From Jaminaea rosea (Eukaryota > Basidiomycota > Exobasidiomycetes > Microstromatales), in contig NW_020289979.1 of assembly GCF_003144245.1 (NCBI RefSeq), forward strand, positions 434,001 through 498,000: a stretch of 64,000 nucleotides of DNA, in the 5' to 3' direction. This document shows, piece by piece, positions 42,099 through 52,921 of this stretch. The position numbers and the translations under genes were made by a program. Under the pieces are notes generated by a model that saw only the letters and a list, made by a program, of their open reading frames with translations, searched no databases and was not told the origin of the DNA. Within the stretch, counting starts at the first letter, position 1; the number at the start of each line of letters is the position of its first letter.

Positions 42099-45000
42099 CT
42101 ACTTGCCAACAACGGCCGCCTTCCCCTTGCCCTTCCTGTTCCCGCCGGCACCGGCACCCCCACTGCCTGAGATGTAGCGCACCAACTCATCGACGCTCAA
42201 AGAAGGGTCGACTGCGGTGCGGCCGCTCTTCTTCGACGAGGATGCGGACGCACTGGCAGCCGTGGAGGTCTGACCCTTCGCACCAGCCTGAGCAGCTGCG
42301 GCCGCCGCCGCCGCAAGGGCTCCGCCAGCGCCAAGACGCTTCGCCCCGCCCGCAGCAGCGATCTGAGCCTCCCTGATCTTCTGGCTTTGCTCCATCTTTG
42401 CAGCTCGTACGGCCGCCGCTGCCAGTCGGCCGAGGAAGACGTCCGCCTCCTTGGTGTGGGCATGATCTTTGCCCAGTACAGCTTCGAAGACGCGCACGCT
42501 CTCCTTGAGTGTCTCGAGTGCGGCACGAAGCTCGCCGACAAGGCTCTGCGCTTGACAAAGTTCGAATGCCACGTTTGCCGTAACGAGCGCATCTGGACCA
42601 AAGAGCTCGAGGGCAAGGTTGTGTGCGCTTGTGAAGACCTGCAACGAGTCGTCGAAGCGCCTCGCCGCTTGCAAGGTGGTGGCCAAGTTGGAGAGGGCGG
42701 AAACGTTGTCCGGGTGCTTTGCTCCCAGCACAATGTCCTGCAGCTGCATTACCCTACGCTCACAGCGGAGCGAAGCCTCGTGATTCCCCTCTGCGCGCTC
42801 GAGGATCGCAAGAGAGGACCACTGGGCAAGCGTCTCTGCGTGGTCGAGGCCGAGGGCGCGCTCAGAGATGGTGACCGCCTGTCTCTGGTAGCGCAGTGCG
42901 GTTGCGCCACTGAGGTGCTCAGCGTAGGCAGACATCTCGACTTGCACGTCTTCTTTGCCTTGCTTCTCTTGCTCCTCACGGATCTTGGCCGCCGTCTCTG
43001 CGTTGATGAGCGTGGAGAGCTGGTGGACAATGGCCGCAAAGAGGGCATAGCAACGTGCCGTCTCTGGGTGGGCCATGCCGTAGATCGTCTCGTGGAAGGA
43101 GATGCCCTCGAGCAGCAGGTCCACCCCAAGCTCACGTTCGCCGCGAGACATCATGGTGATACGGCCCGTCTCGAAAGCGTCTTCTGCTACCTTTGATGTG
43201 GGGGCAGAGTCTTTGACGATGGGGAGGAGGTTGAGAACGTCTTCCGGTGAGAAGGTGGTGCTCTGCGTGCGAGCCGCAGCGCTGACCTCGTCGATACCGG
43301 CCACCTTTTTGCCACCCTTCTTCTTCTTGTTGCCGACGGAAACGCTCGTAGCAGCTTTATTGCTAGTAGCAGGAGGGGTGGCAGGTCGAGCCGAATCGCT
43401 ATCAGTCGAATGATGCCCGTTCGCTTGACCGGCGGCAATAGCGTCGAAAGCGTACTCCTGCAACTTAAGCTGGATGCCACTTCTAATCGAGACTTCACGG
43501 AGAAGTTGCGGCTTCCTTGCACTTCCCGAAGTCAAGTAGTCGGAAGGAAGCTGGAAGCGGTATCTTCGTCGCACCTCAAAGTCGACCTTCTCCTGCAGTG
43601 AAGCAGGAGTGAGCTTAGCCCAGGCAGGCTCCTCTGGTGACTCGTCGAAGGGCGAAGGGGTCCACTCGGCGTGCGGTGCCGACTCCCTTGCAGCGCCAAG
43701 GAGACAGTTCAGGAAGTGTGAGACGCACGCCGTCAGGTCCACAGGGGAGGCGGTGCGGAGCAGGTTATTGAGAATCTTCTTGGCAGCGCGGACTACCATC
43801 TCTTGGACGGCCACCTTGTGCAGAACACTGAGGAGAGCGGTCCATCCAGACCCGGTGCACTGCTTCAGGTGTGTCTGGTCCAGCCTGTCATGCTGCGCCG
43901 GTGCAGCCAGATGGGCAAGATGACCAAGGTAGCGCACATTGATACCACGAGCATGCATCTGGCGCGTGAGAGCTTGGCCATCGGATACGTTCGCCATCCC
44001 CGTCGCGATGTCCGTCACGAGGCGGGGGATAGCCGACTCGCGCAGGTAGCGCGAGGCTGCGCGTACTGCTGCCACCGAGGCGTCGGACTCGTCTGTGATC
44101 ATGGGTGTGGGGGCGGCAGTCTCGTCCGTGGGGGGCTTGAACTTGACGAACGCGTCCGGGTTGAAGGATAGCTGGAAGGCAGAGCTGTCCAGAGGCTCCT
44201 CGGCCGCTTCAGCGTCTTCCTTCTTGTCTGCGCTCTCCTCACCCTTGGCGTCGCCATTCTCAATAGCCGACTTCTTTTCAATCCCCTCCTCGCTGGCCTT
44301 CTTCCTCTGAGCAAGCTGCTCGCGGGCCCACTTGCGGAACTCCGAGTCCCAATAGATCTCGATGAGCTCGGGGCGAAGGAGAGCAAGCTCGTGCGGATAT
44401 CTGTCTCCCTTGGCATCACCCTCTCCGAGGAGCTTACCCTCCATGTCCTCCTCGAGCCACATGACATCGACGGGCGTGAGGCGAGCCACGTCTAGAGCGT
44501 ATTTGCGGCCATCGGCCCCACGCAGTCCCTTGGAGTCAACACTGAGCCAAAGCTGGTGGTCCTTGCCCTGTGCATCCTTTACTGCGTGGCGCGAGAGGCG
44601 CAGCGATTTGGCTACTTGCTCGAAGACTTTGTCGAAGGCGGCATTCGTGCGGATGACCTCGGGACCCTCGACACCTCCGTAGATGACTTGGGTGTCCTCG
44701 GCCGGGCTGGGCTTGTCAGAGGGCAAGGCAGCGGCTTTGGGCTTCTCTGCAGCCGCTTCGGCTTCCTTAACCTCCTCGCCTTCCTTGGGCACAACCTCGT
44801 CCTCCTCCTTCTTGCGGAATAAGCCCGGAATGATACTTTGAGCAACCCAACGCTCACCATGCCAATCAACAATGACGGTGCCCAACAGGCAGAGCCCATC
44901 TGCATCGACTGTGTTGAGCATCCTCACCCCCTGCACATCCTTGCTGACCGCAACGTGCGCCGCCTCATCGCCGCCCAGGTAGGGGTAGATGTCTACCCCA

Positions 45001-46540
45001 TCGACGCCACGGGAGATGAACAAGTTGTTGACACAGAACATCTGCGCCTCAGGCTTGTCCATAGGGTTGAGGGCTTGTACCTCACCTGCGGCCACCTTGG
45101 GGACTGCACTTGCCGCCGACTTGGCGAAGTCTGAGAAGAGACGTCCAAGTGCGCGCTCCCTTACATGTCTCTCAGCGAGAGTGGAGCGGGGCAGCTCACG
45201 CGCTGCTTGGATCTCCTCATTCCAGTCGCGCGTACCCTCGAGGGAGTCGACGCCCATTGTTCCCGTCAGAAGGTAGGCCGTCTGCGGTCGCAACGGGTCG
45301 GCTGTGTGTGAATGATTGTTGGCCAGCCAAGGAGCCGCAGCGATGCAGTTGGTCATGGGGAGGACCGCGAAGAAGTCTCTTGCTGACAGAGGGTCGCTGA
45401 AAATTTTGGCAAAGTTGTTGAGGAAAAGAGGAGAGAAGCCACAGAGGAGGTCAAAGAGTGAGTTGCTGAGGTAAGCTTCGCTCTTGGGGCGTGGGGCAGG
45501 GTCGAAGCGTGAAGAGGTCGACTTGTTGATGTAGAAGCCGTTGACAGAGGCAGTGAGGTGGACTGTCTCGCCCTCGAGAGTGGTGATCTGGAGATAGAGG
45601 AGGTGGCCACGAGCGCGCAGAGGCTGAGGCGGCGGGTTCCACGCAGAGAGGGAAATGCTTCGCAGGCAAGTCGGGGAGAAGCGAGCTGATCGTGCCTGGG
45701 GAGGAATAAGTTGCGTTGCGTTGCTGTCAGGCCAGCCGTTCCACTTCTCGAAAGGCACCTTGGCAGCTTCCTCTGCCAAGTCGACGGGGGCTTTCTTGCT
45801 TCCCTTAGCCTTGTTGTTGGCCGCAGCCTGGGCAGCTGCGAATCCTACTGCTTCCTTTGTCCACTCCTCGGGGTGGCGTACCGCATCATGAACTGAGAGA
45901 CCGGCATCGATGGCGGCGTTGATGGGATCCTGAGGTCCGCCTTGAAGAAGGTCACGCAGCCTCTGGATATGATTGCGAGCCTCTGCCTCGTTCAAGGGCG
46001 CATAGGCAATGGACAACTCACGCTCTCCCTTGGGCACACCATCGAAGATGTCCTTGAGCTCCACCCATTCGCCGACTCGCTCCGACTTAGCCACAGCCCC
46101 ATTAGCTTGGCCAGCCTTAGCTGCCGGACGCTTGAAGCAGTACGAACCGAGCCAGTATCCCTCTGGACTGTCTGCCAATGTGATGCGAATGTCGTTGAGC
46201 GTCTCCGAGGGCTGCACAGCGAGCTTGAGGGGCGAGGGGGTGGCTGGCAAGCCGAGCGAGGTGGCCGTTGCTGGGACCAGGGGCCTCTCGGGGAAGTGCA
46301 GGACAAGGTCGAAGGGCAAGAGCTCTACGTGTGTGTGTGTACGAGCGAGATGATGGGTCAGTACTACGACGTTGGACGCGCAAGGCTGCGGCACTGATGC
46401 CGAAACACACCTTCGTCGACTTGGATCTCGCCAGAGTGAGAGCCATTGACTGCTACCTCGCCATTGGCACCTGCATCGCTGCTTGTGCCATCTTGATGAG
46501 CTGGAGAAGGCGTCGCAGCTGGTTGAGGCTCCGCAGCCAT
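42099..46540 (-). CDS. CLU1: clustered mitochondria protein Clu1 (CLUH/TIF31)
   Basis: Clu1/CLUH is a cytosolic RNA-binding protein that controls mitochondrial distribution and translation of nuclear mRNAs for mitochondrial proteins. Minus-strand exons are 46540-46411 and 46324-42099 (1451 residues). The 86-nt intron ends in a CA-dinucleotide tract before TAG. The first exon (43 residues) is polar and its join gives IQVDEELLPFDLVLHFPE. Visible domains are the N-terminal ubiquitin-like region with LNDIRITLADSPEGYWLGSY, the CLU domain (about 340-600) with NFAKIFSDPLSARDFFAVLP, and a central eIF3/CLU region (INVRYLGHLAHL). Tetratricopeptide-like repeats span about 1180-1350 (TAL RYQRQAVTISERALG, NVSALSNLATTLQAARRFDD). 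An Ala-rich tail closes the protein. The upstream reading frame that starts at 46394 is intronic and not the true start. Confidence 0.93.
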
Positions 46541-47096
46541 GGTTGATCGTCGGCTTCCGAAGGAGGTGTTGGGTTTATCTAACGAGCCAGGGTGGAGTCG
46601 CTAGGCAAGCACGATGAGCAGCAAGAAGAAAGTCTGCTCGAGCTGTGGAGGAAGAGCACGAGGAAGAAATAAGCTAAGTCGAGTCTGGCCAAGAAGATGA
46701 TTAATGGGGGGGCAGACAACGATGAGACGATGATGGTGTTGAGAAGGTCTGACTCTGACTATCGGTCTCTCTCTGACTCTCCTCTGAAGTGTGGGACAGC
46801 TCTGACTGGCCTCGGATTATGCTACGCTACTCGCTCTTCTCCCGCTTCCTTCGACCTCGGTCTCTTGCCGCCCTCGCCTCGACCCTCTTTTTTGTCCTGC
46901 GCCCAGGTCCAACTCGTCTCGATGCCCGCTTGGGCCCGCTCCGTCTCTTCGGGATGCCAAATGCGCGAGCCGGTCGACCCGGCTGCTCCACCAGGCGGCT
47001 AGGATGCTCATCTTGTCCAAATGACTACGTTGGCTTGCAAAGCAGAGGAGTGATGGTACTATGATACAAGAAGAAGACAAGGCATATCCACATGAA
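46541..47096. promoter_or_regulatory. CLU1 promoter and transporter 3' region
   Basis: Both flanking genes lie on the minus strand, so these 556 bases hold the CLU1 promoter and the end of the NIPA-like transcript. The part nearest CLU1 is purine-rich on + (pyrimidine-rich in the sense direction), typical of a fungal leader. No gene is seen. Confidence 0.45.
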
Positions 47097-49548
47097 TCAG
47101 CGTCGATCCCCAAGCAGACGACGTCGCTCCTCCTCCCCCCAGTCCTCTCGCCCATTGACGTTGCGTGACCACCATCTTCTCACTCCGCCGAGCCACGCCG
47201 TCGCTCTGATGCCGCTCAATCGCTGAGTGAGAGCGGCGGTATCCAGGCTTGGGAGAGGAATTCGATAAGCGGAGGATGATGAGGCAGCGATGGCTGAAGA
47301 GCCCGCCGTGTCCGATTCGTCTGGCTCACGAGACTCGGTCCTCTCTCGGCCTGCGGTTTGCGATGCTCGAGCAGCAGCAGCTGCTGCGATGCCACCGGCA
47401 TCTGCTTCACTGAGCACTCTCCTTGGGCCCCTTTGCCTTTGAAATTGAGCCAGTGCCCTGGCTGAATCTGCGTCGATCTCATCTTGCTCCTCATCGCCAT
47501 CCGCGTCCGGGGAGAAGGGCCCGATGTGGAAGCCAGGCGACGAAGGGCCGAGACCAATGGAGAGACCTCGATTGAGGATAGAATGGTATAGCGATAAGCT
47601 GCCTCCACGGTTGTGGCGGCTGGTACGACGCTTGGGTGACACAGGATTTTGACTCGGTGATGGCGAACCTGGCGGAGTGGTTGGTGCGGGAACGAGCCCC
47701 GGCTCTGTTCTCGAGCGCTGCATCGACGCCTTGGACTTTGACTTCGGGCTGAGCATAACATCTTCATCTTGCTCGTGGTGAAGATTGTATTCGGGCAAGT
47801 GCAGACCGAGCCCGGCCGTAATGCTCGACGAGCGCGAGTGCGAGCCGCGGCGGCGAGCACCGCTTTGCTTGCGTGTGGGTGTCATCGGTGGAGAGAGGAC
47901 GACGCCCTCCTGACTTGCGCTGCGTTGGCGCTGACGTGGGTAGGGTATCTGCGACTCGAGGTCTGTATCGCTGGTCGGAGAGGTGACCATGACTGGCGGA
48001 GGAGGAAGGTGCGGGCCAGCTACCCCGCCCGCGTTCGCTAAAATCGCCTGTGTCTCCGTAGGGCTCGACTGCTGCATCATAGTTGGGCCGTCTGCTGAAG
48101 TATCAGCAGCTTCGTCTGCGGCCACTTCGTCGTACGGCACCTCGCCATCTTCAGCGGCGGGCTTCATGGAGACGATGAAGACACCGCACAGCAAGACGAC
48201 GATGCCGAGGATGATGAGGCAGAGTGAGGGGGTAGAGATGGCGGCCAGCTGATCGAAGTAGACGAGGCCAAGCGCGATTGAGCTGGTGTTGTAGAAGCAG
48301 AATGCGAGTGGGCAGACAAAGGTCGGGTCCGCCATCTTGAGAGCCTTGTTGAGGTACCAGAGCTGTCGGCGAGGCGGAAAGATAGTCAGCAGAGCATGCT
48401 ACGTATCATCGTCACGGGGGCGGGCATCTATTCACCTGAGCTACAGCTGCAAAAATCATGATCCCGACGAGCGCCCAGCTGCCGAAACGGTTGAACTGAT
48501 TCTTACCCTCGCCAAAAGTCAAGACGAGCAGCTCGACGCCGCTCTTGGCCAGCAGTAGACAGAGGCCAGAGAGGGTACCTGACAAAGCTGCGAAGGCGAC
48601 TGCAAGTAGCAGCCTCATCTTGGCTATTGACTCCGGATCAGGACGAACAAAGGTCGGTGATGGTGGTAATGAGGCCCGGCGCGGCTGTCGCTTGGCTGCT
48701 GCTGGTATGGTGCCATAATTGCGTTGACCTGGCTGCGTTTTGGCAATGGGAGCAGCCCCTCGATTCGGTGGTCCCACTCTACCGCCATTTGAGGGTGTAG
48801 GCGTCTCGAAACACCATTGCCTCTCTCGATCTCTCACCTCCAAGACGGGCGTTGCGACGCCAGACGTCGTCTCACTGACCTCGTCGAGGGGTGCGAGACT
48901 CGGAGCTGACCACCGCCTGGCAAGCTTCGAGCGCTTGCCATGCCCCTTCTTCTTAGATGAAGAGCGCGCTCTTCTCTCTTCTGGCGGCAACAGCGAGGTG
49001 TGCAGCTGCCACTCTCCCAGATGCGCAATGAGGCTTACGCAGGTGAAGGTCATGAAAAGCATGGTAACGAGGGCGACGAAAGGGCCGCGGCCGAAGAGGT
49101 TTAGCAGCTCGTCGAGTGAATGCGGCGCTTCTTGGATCGCGCCAAAGTAGCCAATGAGGACGGCACCAACGAGGATGAGGGCTGTTCCTCCGATCATCAT
49201 GGGGCCGAGTACGTCCTGTAGCAAGAATTTGGCGAGAAGCGCATTGTAGAGTAGCGAGACCGCACCGAGCGGCGCAAGCATGACAATCGGCAGAGCCCCA
49301 ATCTGAAAGATGGTCCCACCCACGTTGGCAATGAGGAAGACGAGGAACCCAAAGAGCCACAGTGGTTGCCTCCATTCTGGTCTGCGCTCCTCGATGGGTT
49401 GTCGAGCTGCAATCAAGTGAGACTTGCGCTGGATGGTCAGGCCGAGGGATTGGACAAAGGAGAAGATGAGGCCGATGCCAATGGCCACAGGGACGCTGAC
49501 CATAGCTGGTGATGCCGATGCGCCTTCATCACGCGGACCGTAGCTCAT
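47097..49548 (-). CDS. NIPA-like magnesium transporter family protein
   Basis: This belongs to the NIPA (DUF803) family within the drug/metabolite transporter superfamily. Animal members carry Mg2+; fungal substrates are mostly untested. Minus-strand exons are 49548-48436 and 48362-47097 (792 residues). The 73-nt intron is in phase 0 and restores the family text AAVAQ|LWYLNKAL. Membrane segments include VAIGIGLIFSFVQSLGLTIQ, WLFGFLVFLIANVGGTIFQI, ALPIVMLAPLGAVSLLYNAL, MMIGGTALILVGAVLIGYFG, FVALVTMLFMTFTCVSLIAH, then, after a 130-residue polar loop, ALSGTLSGLCLLLAKSGVEL and the last pair around CFYNTSSIALGLVYFDQL and CLIILGIVVLLCGVFIVS. About nine hydrophobic helices can be counted. The C-terminal 330 residues are a long disordered cytosolic tail. 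The start at 49548 was chosen over an in-frame ATG at 49677 because conserved sequence begins soon after. Confidence 0.85.
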
Positions 49549-49886
49549 GGCGAGCCAAGGAGCGTGAAGGCAGCGTGTGTGGAAGCTAAGGATAGGATGA
49601 TGGACTAGCTCCGTCTCTCTCCCTGCCCCTCGCCAGCTGCCCCCCTCCTGTTCCCTCCCCGCGTCCCCCACGTCCACTTCCGCACCCTTGAATCGAGTGA
49701 CTTGAGCTCAGAGAGTGTGTGTGGAGTCAAGTCCACCAAGTTGGACTCGACAGGCGGCAGCGCGATTGGGCGGCGGCTGATGCGGCGGGTTCCTTGTCTT
49801 CCGGCCCAATCTTTGCTACTCACCACGAGGAGCTCCTTGACTTGCTCTGTTCATCGTGACCTTCTTCCAAAATCGGCAACACCACC
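49549..49886. promoter_or_regulatory. divergent promoter, NIPA-like / unknown Gly-rich protein gene
   Basis: This 338-base spacer separates two head-to-head starts. It is C-rich near the transporter start. No discrete motif could be assigned. Confidence 0.4.
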
Positions 49887-51071
49887 ATGACTTCGTCAGT
49901 CAGTGGCACGAAGGTGGAAGGCGGCGATCAGACACCCGGTGGGCAAGGCAGCAAGGTGCTCCCGCTAGCAAACGCCCTCCAAGCCAATCTCTCGCTATTG
50001 CTTCGCAATCTGGGCAAAATGCTGGCCTACCAGGCGCATCTGCGCTACAATGCCGACTCCGCGTCCTCATCACAGCGTAGGATCGAGTCTCTCCCAGGAT
50101 GGAGCGATATGGCGCTAGCAGCTCGCAAATGGCAGATGGACGTAAGCGCCCTCAGTCGGTGGACCGCAGAGGCTCAGGAAGCCCTTGCTGTCGAGTACAC
50201 GAGGGCGAAGATGAGGGAGGCAGAAGAGGAACGGCAGAGGCCGTTGAGGGAGGCAAAGGAAGCTGAAGAGAGGAGGCAAAAGAGCGAAGCGGATGCGAAG
50301 AGGCAAGAAGAGGAAGAGAAGGCAAGGGGAGAGACGACCGCAGCAGCTGAGGCAGCAGCACAGACGAGTAGCAGCGCTGGTCAATCGCGGCCAGAGTCAA
50401 AGGGTTCAGTAATTGACCTGACGGCAGACGAAGACGAAGGAGACGCTAAGCCAGCAGCAGCGTCGACGGCAACTAAGAGGTCCGCGGACGATGGCACCGG
50501 AGAGAATGAAGGGGACGTCTCTGTCGCCAAGAAGCAGAAGGTGGATGACACCGTGGGCGGCCAATCCTCGTCATCTGACACTGCCTCCCACCTCCTCGCC
50601 TCTGCGACCACGACAAGCACTTCTGGCAGTATCGCTGCGGGCAGCCAGCCAGGAGGCGCCCCAGCCTTCGACTTAAGCTCGATGGGCCTACAAAACCTCG
50701 ACTTCTCCGCCTTCATGAACATGGACGCCAGTGGCGGCGGCGGCGGCGGTAGCAGCAGCAGTCTCAGCGCCAATGCTGGAAGTCTTGGTGACAATAGCGG
50801 AAGCCTTGGGCAAGACCTCAGCTCGATGGGTAATCTCGACGCCGGAGGGCTGGACTTTGGTAGCCTAACGAGGAGTAACAGCATCGGGGGTGGTCTGACA
50901 GGCTTTGGCGGGGCCGATGGATCGGGCAGCAACAATGGAGGCGGAGGTGGTTTTGGTCAGGACGGGGCTGGTGGACTGGAGGGAATGGACTTTGGTGCTG
51001 CGCTGGAGGGGGTGGATTGGAATAGCTTGATACAGAGCTTCGGTGACGGCCAGGGGGGTGGTGGGGACTGA
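49887..51071 (+). CDS. unrecognised coiled-coil and Gly-rich protein with SIM-like motif
   Basis: I do not recognise this 394-residue protein. Residues 30-105 look helical and could be a small folded domain (NLSLLLRNLGKMLAYQAHLR, WSDMALAARKWQMDVSALSR). Residues 105-155 are a Glu/Arg/Lys coiled coil. K172 to D186 contains SVIDLTADEDEGD, the hydrophobic-then-acidic pattern of a SUMO-interacting motif. The C-terminal half is Ser/Gly-rich, with short hydrophobic-aromatic islands spaced through it (LQNLDFSAFMNMD, DLSSMGNLDAGGLDFGSL, GMDFGAAL, GVDWNSLIQSFG). These islands resemble acidic/aromatic activation-domain patches. Together this suggests a nuclear transcription-related factor; a rapidly evolving Mediator tail subunit is one possibility, but that is speculation. 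Start: first Met after an A-rich leader (CACCACCATGACT). Confidence 0.6.
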   Translation: MTSSVSGTKVEGGDQTPGGQGSKVLPLANALQANLSLLLRNLGKMLAYQAHLRYNADSASSSQRRIESLPGWSDMALAARKWQMDVSALSRWTAEAQEALAVEYTRAKMREAEEERQRPLREAKEAEERRQKSEADAKRQEEEEKARGETTAAAEAAAQTSSSAGQSRPESKGSVIDLTADEDEGDAKPAAASTATKRSADDGTGENEGDVSVAKKQKVDDTVGGQSSSSDTASHLLASATTTSTSGSIAAGSQPGGAPAFDLSSMGLQNLDFSAFMNMDASGGGGGGSSSSLSANAGSLGDNSGSLGQDLSSMGNLDAGGLDFGSLTRSNSIGGGLTGFGGADGSGSNNGGGGGFGQDGAGGLEGMDFGAALEGVDWNSLIQSFGDGQGGGGD

Positions 51072-52921
51072 TGTGACTGCGCAGAGCACGGTGAGCGAAG
51101 ATGAGGCGGATTCTTCACGGGTCTCCTCATGAAAATGTGAGCGAGAAGGGTGACAGGAGGCATCGAAAAGGATTCATCGTGGACGTCGCGGCTTGCACGC
51201 GTATCAGGTTCTTAGCCACACTCGAGAATTCACGAGGCATATCAGATGGACCACCCACACACTGAGACGCAATGATCGTTTCAATGGAAGCCGGCCGGAG
51301 ATAAAAGTCGCGGCCAAGCACTTGCAATTGGCGTTAGCATTCGTCGATCGGGTCTCCGGAGATATAGTAGCATGAAGTGCTATTGCAGGACGCAGAGATT
51401 GACGCTGTGAAAAGAGGTTGACACTGGGTCTCATCACACCCACTACGTTCAGGAGCTGGCGTATCTGTCGTCTCGGGTTCAATCGTGCCTGGCCAGAGCG
51501 AGAACATTTGGGACCAGAGTACGGACTGATGAGTACCGTAGACCTGGGAGCGAGGCCGAGGTTTGACCAACGTCGCCGTCATACGCCAAACCCCGGCTCT
51601 CTCCCGCCCGATCTGGAGCGCTGTGCTGTGCTGCAGCCCCATCTGTACCACCGTAGCCCTGCCGTTTCCGCTGTTCCCTTTTCAGGTGCTGATGCTGCTG
51701 GTGGCGGCGCTCTCTGTCGAAGTGGATGCATGCAGAAGACCGGATGCTGGTGGCTGCGAGATTGTCCAGCGTTGACCAAGAGAGCGAGGGCAAGAAGTAG
51801 TCACTCGTTTGCCGCTCCGTCACCAGCCTCTCCAGCTTTCTCCCTCTTTTGGCTCGTTCAGTCCGCCTGTCTGTGGGCGAGGGTTCCCTCTCCGCGCTTC
51901 TGAATCGAGACTCAGCAACACAGCATCTCGCATTAAAACGCTCGGGACCTTTGAACTCCTACCAGCGCTCCGAGCCACGCCGCGCCGTCTTTGTCGCATT
52001 CACATCGACCATTACTCACCCAGGATACGATCACAATCACAATCAAGTCGCGAAGTCGACTCCAACTACAATCAAGTGCACGCTTCATCATCAACATCAT
52101 CTAAGCCGCAGGAAGTGGGTGTCATTTTTGCCCTTCGTCGTCGACCCCCGGACTCCGTTCATCGCCAAAGTGAGCCGCTGTCGGCACAGACTCCCCGCTG
52201 CATTTTCCCGCCTTGGCGAAGAGCAGCAGCGAGCCCCTCGACGTCTGGAACTTGGGACTAGCCGCCGCGTAAGAACAGTCGTCTTGTCGCGACGCAGCAA
52301 GCCTGCTCGCTGAGCCTGCTGCGCGTCTGGACTGCTGCCTCCACGCCCGACGCCTCCTCCTCCAGGTACATCGTCTCGTCTCTCGTCTTGTACTCGCTTT
52401 CCTCTACGCCCAAATCTCAGCCGACACACGATAGCAAGGAAAGAAGGAGCAAGCAATTGCAAGCGCAAAGGAGGAGAGTGCGAGCGAGAGTGAGTGAGTG
52501 ATCATCGCAGCCTCGTCGTCATCGTCTTCGACAAAAGAAGACGTCACCTTCGTCTGCATCACGGCCACTCTCCCTCTTCTTCTCCATCTCAACTTTCCGC
52601 CACTGCTTGTCCTCCGGATTCCTCCTCGTTTTCCCGATCCCATCATCGGTCTCCTTCTTGTCGCGCAGCACGCGGTGCGCACCTACGCCACCACCAATCG
52701 AGACAGCGCATACACACCGCAGGATACTGTCCCTCAGAGCAGTCTTGAGCGCCAAAGCTGGGGATAGCAGTGCACTACGGAACCTGAGGGCCGCGGAAGG
52801 ACGGCAGTCGCGGCTTTCTGTTTCCCTCGCCATCCTTCTCACCTCGAAACACCATCTCCTCACCTCTTGAAGATACTGCGACGCCCAGCGCAGTCCATTC
52901 TGCCCCTCTGGCTGGCGTGCC
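51072..52921. other. 1.85-kb gene-poor stretch upstream of the GAF-domain gene
   Basis: This is the longest stretch without a recognised gene in the window. Frames of 150-160 codons are open on + (for example 51418-51903 and 51849-52313), but they overlap one another and look random. The last 600 bases are CT- and CA-rich and likely form a long leader of the next gene. A 5' UTR intron is possible but I cannot fix its ends. No tRNA, repeat or palindrome stands out. Confidence 0.45.

Noticed and set aside
51476-51484. GGTTCAATC resembling a tRNA B box
   Set aside because: No A box at the right distance, no acceptor stem or cloverleaf pairing could be drawn around it.
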